From contig NZ_JOCT01000007.1 in the NCBI RefSeq assembly GCF_000717875.1, positions 1 to 64,000 on the forward strand: a DNA stretch of 64,000 nt, in the 5' to 3' direction. Shown here piece by piece: positions 17,709 to 29,840 of this stretch (positions are counted from its first letter, which is position 1; each line of letters begins with the position of its first letter). The position numbers and the translations under genes are program-made. The stretch comes from Streptomyces sp. NRRL S-455. GTDB taxonomy: Bacteria > Actinomycetota > Actinomycetes > Streptomycetales > Streptomycetaceae. Under the pieces are notes generated by a model. The model ran no database searches and was not told the origin of the DNA. It saw nothing but the letters and a program-made list of their open reading frames with translations.

Positions 17709-20603
17709 TCACAAGCCCTGTCCCGCTGCCTCCTCCATGGCCGCCGCGAGCACCTCCGCCAGATGCCTACCGCGCACACCCGCCAGCTGCTCCAGCTGCG
17801 TACGGCAGGAGAAGCCGTCCGCCAGGACCACCGTGCCGTCCGGGGCGTCCCGCACCGACGGCAGGAGCTGCTCCTCCGCGCACGCGGCGGACACCTCGTG
17901 GTGGCCCTTCTCGAAACCGAAGTTCCCCGCGAGACCGCAGCAGCCGCCGCTGAGGTCACCGGAGAGACGGGCGGCCGCACGCAGCCGGAGGTCGGCGGCG
18001 TCGCCCAGCACCGCGTGCTGGTGGCAGTGGGTCTGACCGGCCACCGGGCGGTCCACGCGCGGCGGCGTCCAACCGGGGGCGTGGCGTTCCAGCGTCTCGG
18101 CGAAGGTGAGGACCTTCGCGGCGAGGCGGGCCGCACGCGGGTCGTCGTGCAGCAGCTCGGGGACGTCCGTACGCAGGGCCGCGGCGCAGCTCGGCTCCAG
18201 GACCACCACCGGGGCGTCGGTCTCCAGCACCGGTTCCATCAGGTCCAGGGTGCGGCTCATGACGGCTCGGGCGCGGTCGAGCTGGCCCGTCGACACGTAC
18301 GTCAGCCCGCAGCACACCCGTCCCCGGCCCCGCAGCAGCGACAGCGGGTCGAGCGCGACCGTCCGGCCGTCACCCACCGGCGGCTTCTCCAGACGCACGG
18401 TCGGCGGCAGCGCCACCCGCAGCCCGGCCGCCTCCAGCACCCGCACGGCGGCCTGCCCGACGGAGGGTGAGAGGTGCTCGGTGAAGGTGTCGGGCCACAG
18501 GACGACCAGGTCTCCCCGCTCCGCCTTGTCCTGCCGTTGATCCCACCACCGGCTGAACGTCCGCGACGCCACCCTCGGGATGTCCCGCTCGGGCGCGATC
18601 CCGCCCAGCCGTTTCGCCGTCCACGCGAAGGGGCGAAACCGGGCGAGGGCGTTGACCAGCGGTGCCGTACGCGTCCGCGACACCACCCGGAGCCACACCG
18701 GCAGCCACCCCATCGTGTAGTGCGCGGCCGGACGGCGCCGCCCGGCGTAGTGGTGGTGGAGGAACTCCGCCTTGTACGTGGCCATGTCGACCTCCACCGG
18801 GCAGTCCGACCGGCAGCCCTTGCAGGACAGGCACAGGTCCAGCGCGTCCCGGACCTCGGTCGAGCGCCAGCCGTCGGTCACGACCTCACCGGCGAGCATC
18901 TCGTGCAGCAGCCGGGCACGCCCACGCGTGGAGTGCTCCTCCTCGCCCGTCGCCCGGAAGGACGGGCACATGACGGAGGAGCCGGACACCGACGCCGTAC
19001 GGCACTTGGCGACGCCCACGCAGCGCCGCACCGCCGCCGAGAAGTCACCCCGGTCGGAGGGATAGCCGAAGGAGACGTCGACGGGCTCACGTGGCAGGAC
19101 GGAGAAACGGAGACCGGCGTCGAGGGGCGCGGGGCGTACCAGCATTCCGGGGTTGAGCAGGTCGTCCGGGTCCCACACGCCCTTCACCCGCTCGAAGAGG
19201 CCCACCATCTCCTCCCCGTACATCCTGGGCAGCAGCTCCGCCCGCGCCTGCCCGTCCCCGTGCTCTCCGGACAGCGACCCGCCGTGCGCCACCACCAGCT
19301 CCGCGAGCTCCTCCGAGAAGCGGCGGAACCGGGCGACGCCGGCCTCCGTCAGCAGGTCGAAATCGATCCGGACGTGGATACAGCCGTCCCCGAAGTGCCC
19401 GTACGGCGTGCCGCGCAGCCCGTGCGCCGCCATCAACGCGCGGAAGTCGCGCAGATACGCCCCAAGACGGGCGGGCGGCACCGCGCAGTCCTCCCACCCC
19501 GGCCACGCCTCACTGCCGTCCGGCATCCGCGTCGCCGTACCGCTCGCGTCCTCCCGGATCCGCCACAGCGCCCGCTGTCCCGCCGGGTCGGTGACCACCA
19601 GGGCGTCGATGACGTCGGCCGCCCGCACGATCGCTTCCGCACGCGCGCGGGCCTCGCCCGGTGACTCCCCGCCCGTCTCCACGAACAGCCAGGCCCCGCC
19701 CTTCGGCAGGGCGGTGGCGGAGGGCACCAGGTCGGCCGCCATGCCCTCCACCGTCAGCGGGGCGAACGGCAGCAGTCCGGCGGCCGCCTCCGCCGCGGCG
19801 CCCTCGTCGGCGTACGCCAGCACGGCCAGCGCACGCGCCCGTGGCGCCTCGACCAGACGTACGACCGCCTCGGTGAGGATGCCCAGGGTGCCCTCGGAAC
19901 CGCAGAAGGAGCGGACCACGTCGGCGCCCAGCTCGGGCAGCAGGGCGTCCAGCGCGTATCCGGAGATGCGGCGGGGCAGTTCCGGGAAGCCCGTACGCAG
20001 CCGGGCCAGTTCACCGTCGACCAGCTCCCGCAGCCCGTCCGGGGCACCGGCCCAGTCCTGCCCGAGCCGCAGCCGCCGTCCCCGGGCGGTGACGACGTCC
20101 AGCTCGCGCACACTGTCCGCGGTCGTCCCCCACGCCACCGAGTGTGAACCGCACGAGTTGTTGCCGATCATGCCGCCGAGCGTGCAGCGGCTGTGAGTGG
20201 AGGGGTCGGGGCCGAAGCGGAGCCCGTGCGGGGCGGCGGCCTCCTGGAGCCGGTCGAGCACCAGCCCGGGCTGGACGACGGCCGTCCGCGCCTCGGGATC
20301 CAGCGACACGAGCCGGTTCATGTGCCGGGTGAAGTCCAGCACCACGCCCGTGCCCGTCGCCTGCCCCGCGATCGACGTCCCGCCGCCTCTCGCCACGACC
20401 GGCACCCGCCGCTCCCGGCACACCTCCAGCACCGCCGCCACGTCGTCGGCGTCACGGGGAGCGACCACGCCCAGTGGCACCCGCCGGTAGTTGGAGGCGT
20501 CCATGGTGACCAGTGCCCGGGAGGTGACGTCGAAACCCACGTCACCCCGGACGATCCGGCGCAGCTCCGCCTCGAGGGCAGCCAGATCCCCGAAATCCGT
20601 CAT
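17709..20603 (-). CDS. FAD and Fe-S oxidoreductase, D-lactate dehydrogenase-like
   Basis: This 964-residue fusion has an N-terminal FAD-binding (VAO/PCMH) domain (VAPRDADDVAAVLEVCRERR, ARGGGTSIAGQATGTG, IGNNSCGSHS), the FAD_oxidase_C domain with the substrate-binding HFGDGCIHVRID, and a C-terminal Fe-S part with cysteine clusters near residues 524-545 and 590-600 (CLSCKGCRSDCP) and two CCG motifs (RVCCGLTY, GGCCGLAGNFGFEKG). This architecture (GlcD plus GlcF in one chain, YdiJ-like) oxidises D-2-hydroxyacids such as D-lactate or D-2-hydroxyglutarate and passes electrons to the membrane. ATG 20618 is an alternative start. Confidence 0.9.
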   Translation of the reverse strand: MTDFGDLAALEAELRRIVRGDVGFDVTSRALVTMDASNYRRVPLGVVAPRDADDVAAVLEVCRERRVPVVARGGGTSIAGQATGTGVVLDFTRHMNRLVSLDPEARTAVVQPGLVLDRLQEAAAPHGLRFGPDPSTHSRCTLGGMIGNNSCGSHSVAWGTTADSVRELDVVTARGRRLRLGQDWAGAPDGLRELVDGELARLRTGFPELPRRISGYALDALLPELGADVVRSFCGSEGTLGILTEAVVRLVEAPRARALAVLAYADEGAAAEAAAGLLPFAPLTVEGMAADLVPSATALPKGGAWLFVETGGESPGEARARAEAIVRAADVIDALVVTDPAGQRALWRIREDASGTATRMPDGSEAWPGWEDCAVPPARLGAYLRDFRALMAAHGLRGTPYGHFGDGCIHVRIDFDLLTEAGVARFRRFSEELAELVVAHGGSLSGEHGDGQARAELLPRMYGEEMVGLFERVKGVWDPDDLLNPGMLVRPAPLDAGLRFSVLPREPVDVSFGYPSDRGDFSAAVRRCVGVAKCRTASVSGSSVMCPSFRATGEEEHSTRGRARLLHEMLAGEVVTDGWRSTEVRDALDLCLSCKGCRSDCPVEVDMATYKAEFLHHHYAGRRRPAAHYTMGWLPVWLRVVSRTRTAPLVNALARFRPFAWTAKRLGGIAPERDIPRVASRTFSRWWDQRQDKAERGDLVVLWPDTFTEHLSPSVGQAAVRVLEAAGLRVALPPTVRLEKPPVGDGRTVALDPLSLLRGRGRVCCGLTYVSTGQLDRARAVMSRTLDLMEPVLETDAPVVVLEPSCAAALRTDVPELLHDDPRAARLAAKVLTFAETLERHAPGWTPPRVDRPVAGQTHCHQHAVLGDAADLRLRAAARLSGDLSGGCCGLAGNFGFEKGHHEVSAACAEEQLLPSVRDAPDGTVVLADGFSCRTQLEQLAGVRGRHLAEVLAAAMEEAAGQGL

Positions 20604-20663
20604 GCGTCCAGCATGCACCCGACCACTGACAGTGACGGATCGGGGCGATGCTCCCCGGCGGCC

Positions 20664-21506
20664 TCAGCCCTTGACGGCCGAGCTGGCCACCCCCTCGACG
20701 AACCAGCGCTGGAAGAACGCGAAGACGATCAGCACGGGCAGCACCAGCAGCACGCCGAAGGCGAGGATCTGGCCCCAGTCCGGGGGCTGCTGCCCCTGGA
20801 ACACGCTCATCTCCAGCGGGAGGGGACGCACCGACGGGTCGGACACCATCAGCACCGGCCACAGGAAGGAGCCCCACTGGATGAGGAAGGTGAGGATCGC
20901 GACCGAGGCGAACACCGGCTTGGACATCGGCACGATGATCGCGAAGAAGGTGCGCCAGGGCCCCGCGCCGTCCAGCCGGGCCGCCTCCTCGATGCTCGGC
21001 GGTATCTTCCGGAAGAACGTGTGGAACTGGTAGATCGCGAAGGCGTTGGCGACGAACGGGAGCGCCTGGATGTAGATCGTGTTGCGCTGGCCGTTGAACA
21101 TGTAGAACAGCGGCACCGCCACCGACTCGAACGGGATCAGCATCAGCAGCAGGACCAGGGTGAACACCGCGTTCTGCCCCCGCCACTTCAGCCGGGTCAG
21201 CCCGTACGCCGCCATGGAGTTGACGATCAGTCCGCCCGTGACGACCACGAACGACAGCAGCACCGACACGCCCATGAACTGCCAGAAGTAGCCGGTGCTG
21301 TCGGAGTTGAGGCTGTCGAGGACGGCGGTGTAGTTGTCGAAGGAGAGATGGGTGGGCAGGAAGCCGGACAGGCCGTTCAGGACCTCGTCGGACGGCTTGA
21401 GGCTGCCGAGGAAGAGGTAGAGCGCGGGCAGGGCGAAGACGAACGCCAGGACGCTCAGGACGGTGTAGTCGAGGACGCGGCGTACGGGTGTACGGGTCAT
21501 GGCCAT
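20664..21506 (-). CDS. Sugar ABC importer permease, MalG type
   Basis: The 280-residue protein has six predicted membrane helices and the cytoplasmic EAA loop (EEAARLDGAGPWRTFFAIIVPMSKP) that docks to the ATPase. It ends in the typical WFVEGVASSAVKG. It lies 7 bp after the MalF-type permease gene in the same operon. No ATPase gene is present in the cluster, so the shared MsiK-type ATPase that serves many Streptomyces sugar importers is the expected partner. Confidence 0.92.
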   Translation of the reverse strand: MAMTRTPVRRVLDYTVLSVLAFVFALPALYLFLGSLKPSDEVLNGLSGFLPTHLSFDNYTAVLDSLNSDSTGYFWQFMGVSVLLSFVVVTGGLIVNSMAAYGLTRLKWRGQNAVFTLVLLLMLIPFESVAVPLFYMFNGQRNTIYIQALPFVANAFAIYQFHTFFRKIPPSIEEAARLDGAGPWRTFFAIIVPMSKPVFASVAILTFLIQWGSFLWPVLMVSDPSVRPLPLEMSVFQGQQPPDWGQILAFGVLLVLPVLIVFAFFQRWFVEGVASSAVKG

Positions 21507-21513
21507 GGGGGAG

Positions 21514-22506
21514 TCAGTCCTCGTTGTCGGGCCGGACGACGCGGCGCTGGACGATCGTCAGGACGACGACGATCAGGAAGAACACCACCGTGACGGCCGA
21601 GGCCTGCCCGATGTTGTTCTGGTCGAAGGCCGTGGTGACGGCCTGGTACATCACGGTGCGGGTGGCGTCCTCGTCCAGGCCGCCGCCGCGGATGAGGATG
21701 TACACCTGGTCGAAGACGCGGAACGACAGCACCGAGGTCAGCATCGCGACGAACACCAGGGTGCCGCGGATGCCGGGCAGGGTGACGTGCCGGAACTGCT
21801 GCCAGCGCGAAGCCCGGTCCAGCTCGGAGGCCTCGTAGAGCTCGCCCGGGATCTGCTGGAGGCCGGCCAGCAGGATGACCATCTGGAAACCGACGCCCTG
21901 CCACACCGACAGCACGATGATCGAGCCCATCGCGGTGAGACCGTCACCGAGCCAGTCGAAGGCACCCCAGTTGCCGAAGGTGACCACGTCCAGCGCGGAG
22001 TTGAGCATGCCCTGCTCGCTGCGGGCGAGGATCAGCCGCCAGATCACGGCGACCAGCGCCATCGGGAAGACCACCGGCATGAAGAAGAAGGACCGGAACA
22101 GGCCGATCGCCTTCAGCTTGCGGTTGAGCAGGATCGCCAGCGCCAGCGCCAGACCCGTCTGGAGCGGTACGACGACCACGGCGAAGGTCAGGTTGTTCAG
22201 CAGCGCCCGCAGGAACGGGCCGGACAGGTCGGGGTCGGTGAACAGCCGCCGGTAGTGCTCCACGCCGAAGAAGGTGGGCTCCAGCGGAGAGCCGAGACGG
22301 ACGTTGTAGAAGGAGAGCACCACGGCGTAGCCGAACGGGATGCCGACGAAGGCGATCAGCCCGCCGACGGCCGGGGCGGACATCAGCAGCCCGTGCAGCC
22401 AGTCGCGGTTGCCGCGCGACGGGCGCGAGGGCTTCGCGGAGGGCGCGGGCGAGGCGGCCTGCGCCCGGCCAGGGGGCGCGGCGTGCGCGGGTTCCACGGT
22501 TTTCAC
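21514..22506 (-). CDS. Sugar ABC importer permease, MalF type
   Basis: This 330-residue permease has a disordered Ala/Pro-rich N-terminus of about 45 residues, then six helices and the EAA loop (LYEASELDRASRWQQFRHVTLPGIRG). The GTG at 22506 is preceded by AAGGA and gives the start VKTVEPAHAA. It forms the heterodimeric channel with the downstream MalG-type protein and receives substrate from the lipoprotein encoded upstream. Confidence 0.92.
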   Translation of the reverse strand: MKTVEPAHAAPPGRAQAASPAPSAKPSRPSRGNRDWLHGLLMSAPAVGGLIAFVGIPFGYAVVLSFYNVRLGSPLEPTFFGVEHYRRLFTDPDLSGPFLRALLNNLTFAVVVVPLQTGLALALAILLNRKLKAIGLFRSFFFMPVVFPMALVAVIWRLILARSEQGMLNSALDVVTFGNWGAFDWLGDGLTAMGSIIVLSVWQGVGFQMVILLAGLQQIPGELYEASELDRASRWQQFRHVTLPGIRGTLVFVAMLTSVLSFRVFDQVYILIRGGGLDEDATRTVMYQAVTTAFDQNNIGQASAVTVVFFLIVVVLTIVQRRVVRPDNED

Positions 22507-22550
22507 GGGAGGGTCCTTCCCGGCGGGGCGGGCTCGTCCGGTACGGGGCC

Positions 22551-22596
22551 GCATCGTCGCGCGGCCACGTCGCCGACGGCCCGCCCGGGCCGATGC
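22551..22596 (-). terminator. Intercistronic hairpin between binding protein and permease genes
   Basis: GCATCG and CGATGC arms (22551-22556, 22591-22596) enclose a GC-rich region with the inner palindrome GGCCCGCCCGGGCC. Such hairpins often allow more binding protein than permease to be made from one operon. Confidence 0.5.
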
Positions 22597-22606
22597 GTGC
22601 TGCGGG

Positions 22607-23950
22607 TTACGGGATCTCGTAGCCGGCGTTGTCGGTGAAGTCCCGGTCGATGGCGCGGGCGGCCTTCTTCAGGGCTTCCTCGGGGTCGGCGCCGCCGTAG
22701 ATCGAGTTCAGGGCCGTGTTGAACTTGGCGGTGACCGTGGGGTATCCGGCGGTCACCGGGCGGGTGACGGCGACGCAGGAGGCGCTGATGTCGCTGTCGC
22801 CGCACGGCTTGGCCAGCTGGTCGGCGAAGAGCTGGAGCGGGCCGCCCTTCTTGTACAGCTCGCTCTTGGCGAGGGCCGACTTGGTGGCGGGCACCGCGCC
22901 GTTGGCCTTCGTCATCGCGCCGACGTTGGCGTCGTTCAGCAGGTAGTCCAGGAACGTGCCCGCGGCCTTGCCGTTCTTGCTGTCGGCGCCGATGCCCCAG
23001 GCCCACGAACCCTGGCCGGTCTTGGGCCCGTTGCCGAAGTCCGGCAGCGGCAGGACGGCGAGGTCGTCACCGAGCGCCTCGCTGTACGCCGGGTAGTTCC
23101 AGTGGCCGACCCAGCTCAGCGCCACCTTGCCCTTGGCGAAGGCGTTGCCGTCGGTGTTGGGGTCGACGTACGTCTTCCAGGACTGGAAGGTCTTCATCGC
23201 GGAGACGACCTTCGGGCTGTCCAGGGCGCCCGCCGCCTTGCCGTCCTTCAGCAGGCCGCCGCCGGCCGACCAGACGATCGGGGAGAAGCCGAAGGTGCCC
23301 CACTCGGAGGCCAGTCCGTACTGCTCCGATATGTCGAGGACCTTGCCGTCGGAGTCCTTGCCCTTCAGCGCCTTGAGCGCCTTGCCGAACTCCTCGGCCG
23401 TCCAGGCGTCGTCCACGCTCGTCGGGTACTTCACGCCGGCCGCGTCCAGCAGCTTCTTGTTGGCGTACATACCGAGCCCGGCGTCGAACATGCCCAGGCC
23501 GTAGTGCTTGCCGTCGATCTCGCCCTGCGCCTTGATCGCGTCGGTGGCGTTGCCGAGGGTCTTGGCGGAGACGTGACCGTCGACCGGGGCGAGCTTGCTG
23601 TTGAAGACGAAGTTCGCCATCGTCGGGCCGTCGAACTCCAGCACGTCCGGCAGTTCGGACGCGTCGGTGGCGGTGATGGTCTTGGTGTAGTCCTTCTCGG
23701 GTATGAGCTTCAGCTCGGCCTTGATGGCGCTCTGCGAGGAGTTGAAGGACTTCACCGCGTTCTGCAGCGCGGCCGCCTCGCTCGCCTGGCCCTGGTGGGC
23801 CCAGACGCTGATGGTGCCCTTGCCGCTGCCCTTTTCGGCGGAGGTGTCGGTGCCGCCGCCACCCCCGCCGCAGGCGGCCAGCGCCGCCAGGGGCAGCAGA
23901 GCGAGGGCCGTCAGGCCCGTACGACGGTGTTTTCCGTGTCCGGTGATCAT
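22607..23950 (-). CDS. Extracellular sugar-binding lipoprotein
   Basis: The 447-residue protein has a lipoprotein signal ending in the lipobox LAAC, a Gly-rich linker, and the family-1 extracellular solute-binding fold (ISVWAHQGQASEAAALQNAV, then GVMKYPTSVDDAW-like segments and SWVGHWNYPAYSEAL). It delivers an oligosaccharide to the MalFG-type permeases encoded downstream. The divergent GH32-type enzyme suggests a fructoside, but that is inference. GGAG precedes the ATG. Confidence 0.92.
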   Translation of the reverse strand: MITGHGKHRRTGLTALALLPLAALAACGGGGGGTDTSAEKGSGKGTISVWAHQGQASEAAALQNAVKSFNSSQSAIKAELKLIPEKDYTKTITATDASELPDVLEFDGPTMANFVFNSKLAPVDGHVSAKTLGNATDAIKAQGEIDGKHYGLGMFDAGLGMYANKKLLDAAGVKYPTSVDDAWTAEEFGKALKALKGKDSDGKVLDISEQYGLASEWGTFGFSPIVWSAGGGLLKDGKAAGALDSPKVVSAMKTFQSWKTYVDPNTDGNAFAKGKVALSWVGHWNYPAYSEALGDDLAVLPLPDFGNGPKTGQGSWAWGIGADSKNGKAAGTFLDYLLNDANVGAMTKANGAVPATKSALAKSELYKKGGPLQLFADQLAKPCGDSDISASCVAVTRPVTAGYPTVTAKFNTALNSIYGGADPEEALKKAARAIDRDFTDNAGYEIP

Positions 23951-24061
23951 GTGATGTCTCCGTGCGAGGGTGCGGGTGGGTACGCGGACGGTGGGGAGGG
24001 GCCGAGGGCCGGAACAGCGCCCCCGGCGGGGGAGGGGGGAGAGGGGAGGGAAGGGGTGGAG

Positions 24062-25081
24062 CTACCGCTGCCGGCCGGTGTTCGGGGGAGCGGTGGTCTC
24101 GCGCAGGACGAAACGGATGGGCATCTCGACGGGGTGCGGCGGCCCGGCGTCCGGATCGTCCAGCCGAGCCAGCAGCAGCCGGGCCGCCTCCCGGCCCTGA
24201 GCGGCGACCGGCTGGGCCACGGTGGTCAGCCCGACCACCTCGGACAGTTCGTGATCGTCGAAGCCGACGACGGACACGTCCTCCGGAACCCTCAGCCGGT
24301 GCCGGCGCAGGGCGCGCAGCGCGCCCATCGCCATCTCGTCGGACTGGGCGAACACGGCGGTCGGCGGGTTGCGCAGCGCCAGCAGCTCGGTCATGGCCAG
24401 CTCGCCGCCCTCGACCGTGTAACCGCCGTCCGACTCCAGGCCGGGGTCGGGTTCGATCCCGGCGTCGGCCAGCGCGTCCAGGTAGCCCTGCCGGCGATCG
24501 AGGGGCGTGGTCCAGTGCAGCGGCTCACTGGCCCCGGAGATCATGCCGATCCGCCGGTGGCCGAGGTTCACCAGGTGCCGTACGGCGCTCTCCGCCCCGC
24601 CCCGGTCGTCGATGCCGACCACCGTGAAGCCGGGCCGGGGGCCACCGACCGTGGTCGACAGCGGCACGTCGAGGGACCGCAGGGCGGAGGCCTCCTCCGG
24701 GTCCGGGATCAGGAGGGACAGCACGGCGTCGACCCGCTTGCGGATCGGCAGCTTGGTGAAGAAGCGCTTGCGGGCCTCCGGTGAGCCGAGGTTGTACAGC
24801 AGGACGTCGTAACCGGCGGCGCTGAACACCTTCTCGGCGGCGTCCAGCACGGTGCCGAAGAACCAGCGGCCCACGTACGGGACGACGACGCCGATGGTGT
24901 GGGTGCGCCCGCTGGCCAGGCTGGACGCCGAGCGCGAGGCGGTGTAGCCCAGCTCGGCGGCCACCTCCACGATCCGGGCCCGCATCTCCTCCGACACCCC
25001 GGGACGGCCGCGCAGGGCCCGGGACACGGTGGACGCCGAGACCCCGGTGGCCTCGGCGACATCGGTGATGCTGACCGTCAC
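24062..25081 (-). CDS. LacI-family repressor of the sugar module
   Basis: The 339-residue protein has the N-terminal LacI helix-turn-helix and hinge (ITDVAEATGVSASTVSRALRG then LGYTASRSASSLASG), and a periplasmic-binding-protein-like effector domain ending in QPVAAQGREAARLLL. The GTG at 25081 is preceded by AAGGAG. It lies upstream of the binding protein and permease genes and divergent from the GH32-type gene, and a LacI-type operator is centred between the two starts. It is expected to release DNA when the imported sugar or a derivative binds. Confidence 0.92.
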   Translation of the reverse strand: MTVSITDVAEATGVSASTVSRALRGRPGVSEEMRARIVEVAAELGYTASRSASSLASGRTHTIGVVVPYVGRWFFGTVLDAAEKVFSAAGYDVLLYNLGSPEARKRFFTKLPIRKRVDAVLSLLIPDPEEASALRSLDVPLSTTVGGPRPGFTVVGIDDRGGAESAVRHLVNLGHRRIGMISGASEPLHWTTPLDRRQGYLDALADAGIEPDPGLESDGGYTVEGGELAMTELLALRNPPTAVFAQSDEMAMGALRALRRHRLRVPEDVSVVGFDDHELSEVVGLTTVAQPVAAQGREAARLLLARLDDPDAGPPHPVEMPIRFVLRETTAPPNTGRQR

Positions 25082-25181
25082 GGGACGCTCCTTGGTCGGG
25101 TGCACGCCGCGTGCCCGGGTTCGTCCGGAACACATCGGCGTGTGGGGGAGTGACGAGACCGTAAACCCGCCCACGCGGTTG

Positions 25182-25195
25182 CGCAAGCGTTTGCG
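25182..25195. promoter_or_regulatory. LacI-type operator
   Basis: CGCAAGCGTTTGCG fits the LacI/GalR operator form (CGCAA-N4-TTGCG). It is 100 bp from the LacI start and 96 bp from the GH32-type start, so it can control both directions. Confidence 0.8.
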
Positions 25196-25291
25196 TTCGG
25201 GTTTTACTTCGGCTGACTCTCAGAGAAACTCTCGCCAGCCAGAACACAGCGCACGCGCTTGAGTGCCGCTGTCGGCAGACAGGACCTGTCC

Positions 25292-27861
<2,570 letters not shown>

Positions 27862-27880
27862 CCTTCTCCCGTACGTGACC

Positions 27881-27910
27881 GAGGGCGCCCCGCCTGTGTG
27901 GGGCGCCCTC
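27881..27910 (+). terminator. Hairpin after serC
   Basis: An 11-bp perfect stem (GAGGGCGCCCC) with an 8-base loop begins 20 bp after the serC stop. Confidence 0.75.
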
Positions 27911-27958
27911 AGTCGTGGTCACCTTGTACGACACTGAAGCGAAGAGCCAGGGGGGCGA

Positions 27959-28963
27959 ATGCGCTACATCATCATCGGGTCCGGAGCGGTCGGCGGTTCG
28001 ATCGGGGGGCGGTTGCACGAAAGCGGCCGGGCCGTCGTCCTGGTCGCCCGCGGGGCACACTTCGAGGCGCTGCGGGACAACGGGCTGCGGCTCACGGTCC
28101 CCACCGGCACGCTCACCCTCGACGTGCCCGTCGTGCCACGGCCGGAGGACGTCGAACTACGCGAGGACGATGTGCTCGTGCTCGCCGTCAAGACGCAGGA
28201 CAGCGTGGCCGCCCTGGACGCGTGGGCCGCGCGGCCGGTGGCGGGCGGCGGCACGGCGGGCGAACGCCTGCCGCTGGTGTGCGCCCAGAACGGGGTGGAG
28301 AACGAGCGCCTGGCGCTGCGCCGTTTCCGCGAGGTGTACGGCATGTGCGTCGTCCTTCCCTGCAGCCACCTGAACCCGGGTGAGGTCGTCGCGCCCTGCG
28401 GGCCCAACACCGGCGCCCTGGTCATCGGCCGGTACGGGACGGGCCCGGACGACACCGCCCGGCGGATCGCGGACGACCTGGAGAAGGCCCGCTTCCTGGC
28501 TCCGGTGGCGGCGGACGTGATGCGCTGGAAGTACGGCAAGCTCCTGGGCAACCTCGCCAACGTGGTCGAGGCCGTGTGCGGTTCCGCCTCGGACGGCGCC
28601 GCGCGGGACCTGGTCGCCCGGGCACAGGCCGAGGGTGCCGCGACCCTGGACGCCGCGGGCATCGCCTACGCGAGCGGGCCCGAGATCACCGAACTGCGCG
28701 GCGGGACGGTCGACCCGCAGCCGATCCCCGGCCAGCGCGCTCGCAGTTCGTCCTGGCAGAGCCTGGCGCGCGGCGCGGGATCCATCGAGACGGACTACCT
28801 CAACGGGGAGATCGTGCTGCTCGGACGACAGCACGGCGTGCCCACACCGGTGAACGCGGCCCTGCAGCACGCCGCCCGGGAGAGCGTGCGCCAGAGCCGG
28901 GAGCCGGGCGGCCTGACGGCCGAGGAGCTGAGCAGGCGCATCACCGCGGGCGTCACGGGCTGA
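27959..28963 (+). CDS. Ketopantoate-reductase-like protein
   Basis: This 334-residue protein has the ApbA/PanE two-domain layout: an N-terminal Rossmann motif (YIIIGSGAVGGSIGGRL), DVLVLAVKTQD, CAQNGVENE, and a C-terminal helical domain with MRWKYGKLLGNLANVVEA containing the usual catalytic Lys region and LNGEIVLLGRQHGVPTPVNA. The family reduces 2-dehydropantoate with NADPH in coenzyme A synthesis, but many paralogues act on other ketoacids, so I do not assign panE. It stands alone between serC and the binding-protein-like gene. Confidence 0.85.
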   Translation: MRYIIIGSGAVGGSIGGRLHESGRAVVLVARGAHFEALRDNGLRLTVPTGTLTLDVPVVPRPEDVELREDDVLVLAVKTQDSVAALDAWAARPVAGGGTAGERLPLVCAQNGVENERLALRRFREVYGMCVVLPCSHLNPGEVVAPCGPNTGALVIGRYGTGPDDTARRIADDLEKARFLAPVAADVMRWKYGKLLGNLANVVEAVCGSASDGAARDLVARAQAEGAATLDAAGIAYASGPEITELRGGTVDPQPIPGQRARSSSWQSLARGAGSIETDYLNGEIVLLGRQHGVPTPVNAALQHAARESVRQSREPGGLTAEELSRRITAGVTG

Positions 28964-29017
28964 GAACGTGTCCGGAACACGGCCCGGGTGCCGGAGGCGG
29001 AAATCTAGACTCCCGGC

Positions 29018-29752
29018 ATGAGCCTGCCCTCACTGGTCGCCGACCTCGCACCCACCGGAGTCCTGCGCGCCTCGATCAACCTCGGCAATCCCGTTCTGGC
29101 CCAGGGCACGCCGGAGGCGCCGAGCGGCATCACCGTCGATCTCGCCCGGGAGATCGCGGCCCGGCTCGGTGTGCCCGTGGAGTTCCTCTGCTTCGACGCC
29201 GCGCGCAAGTCGTTCGAGGCGATGGCCGACGGGCGGGCCGATGTCTGCTTCCTCGCGATCGAGCCCGCCCGCGAGGCAGAGGTCGCGTTCACCGCGCCGT
29301 ACGTGCTCATAGAGGGGGTGTACGTCGTGCCCCGCGACTCCGGCCTCAAGACACCCGAGGACGTGGACGCGCCGGGAGTCCGGATCGGCGTGAAGGCCGG
29401 CTCCGCCTACGACCTCTACCTCACCCGGACCCTGCGCCACGCCACACTCGTCCGCGGCGCCGAAGGCGTCGACACCTTCGCCGCGCAAGGCCTGGAGGCG
29501 GGCGCGGGCATCCGGCAACCGATGAGCGCGTACGTTTCCGCGCACCCTGAAGTGCGGCTGATCGAGAAGGGGTTCATGCAGATCCGCCAGGCCGTCGGCA
29601 CGACCACCACTCGACGGCCGGAGACCGTACGGTTCCTGCGGGATCTGGTCGAGGAGCTCAAGGCCGACGGCTTCGTCGCCGCGTCGCTGCGCCGCGCCGG
29701 GCAGTCCGAAACGCTGGCGGCCCCCATCGTGCCGGGGCCCGATGCGCGTTAG
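29018..29752 (+). CDS. Amino-acid-binding-protein-like domain without signal peptide
   Basis: The 244-residue protein matches the family-3 solute-binding fold: GVLRASINLGNP, SGITVDLAREIAARLGVPV, FTAPYVLIEGVYVV and the GVKAGSAYDLYL hinge region. It has no signal peptide or lipobox, no transporter genes nearby, and no obvious upstream start that would add one. TAGACT ends 6 bases before the ATG, so the start is probably right and the mRNA leaderless. It may be a cytoplasmic ligand-binding protein or enzyme of this fold (cyclohexadienyl-dehydratase-like proteins are known examples). Confidence 0.75.
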   Translation: MSLPSLVADLAPTGVLRASINLGNPVLAQGTPEAPSGITVDLAREIAARLGVPVEFLCFDAARKSFEAMADGRADVCFLAIEPAREAEVAFTAPYVLIEGVYVVPRDSGLKTPEDVDAPGVRIGVKAGSAYDLYLTRTLRHATLVRGAEGVDTFAAQGLEAGAGIRQPMSAYVSAHPEVRLIEKGFMQIRQAVGTTTTRRPETVRFLRDLVEELKADGFVAASLRRAGQSETLAAPIVPGPDAR

Positions 29753-29840
29753 GCACGACAACAGCCGCCAGTTGTCCGGACACGCCGGGTGGTCATCCGC
29801 CTGAAGGTGGACCGGCTGTACGGGACGGCCCTCTTCATCG

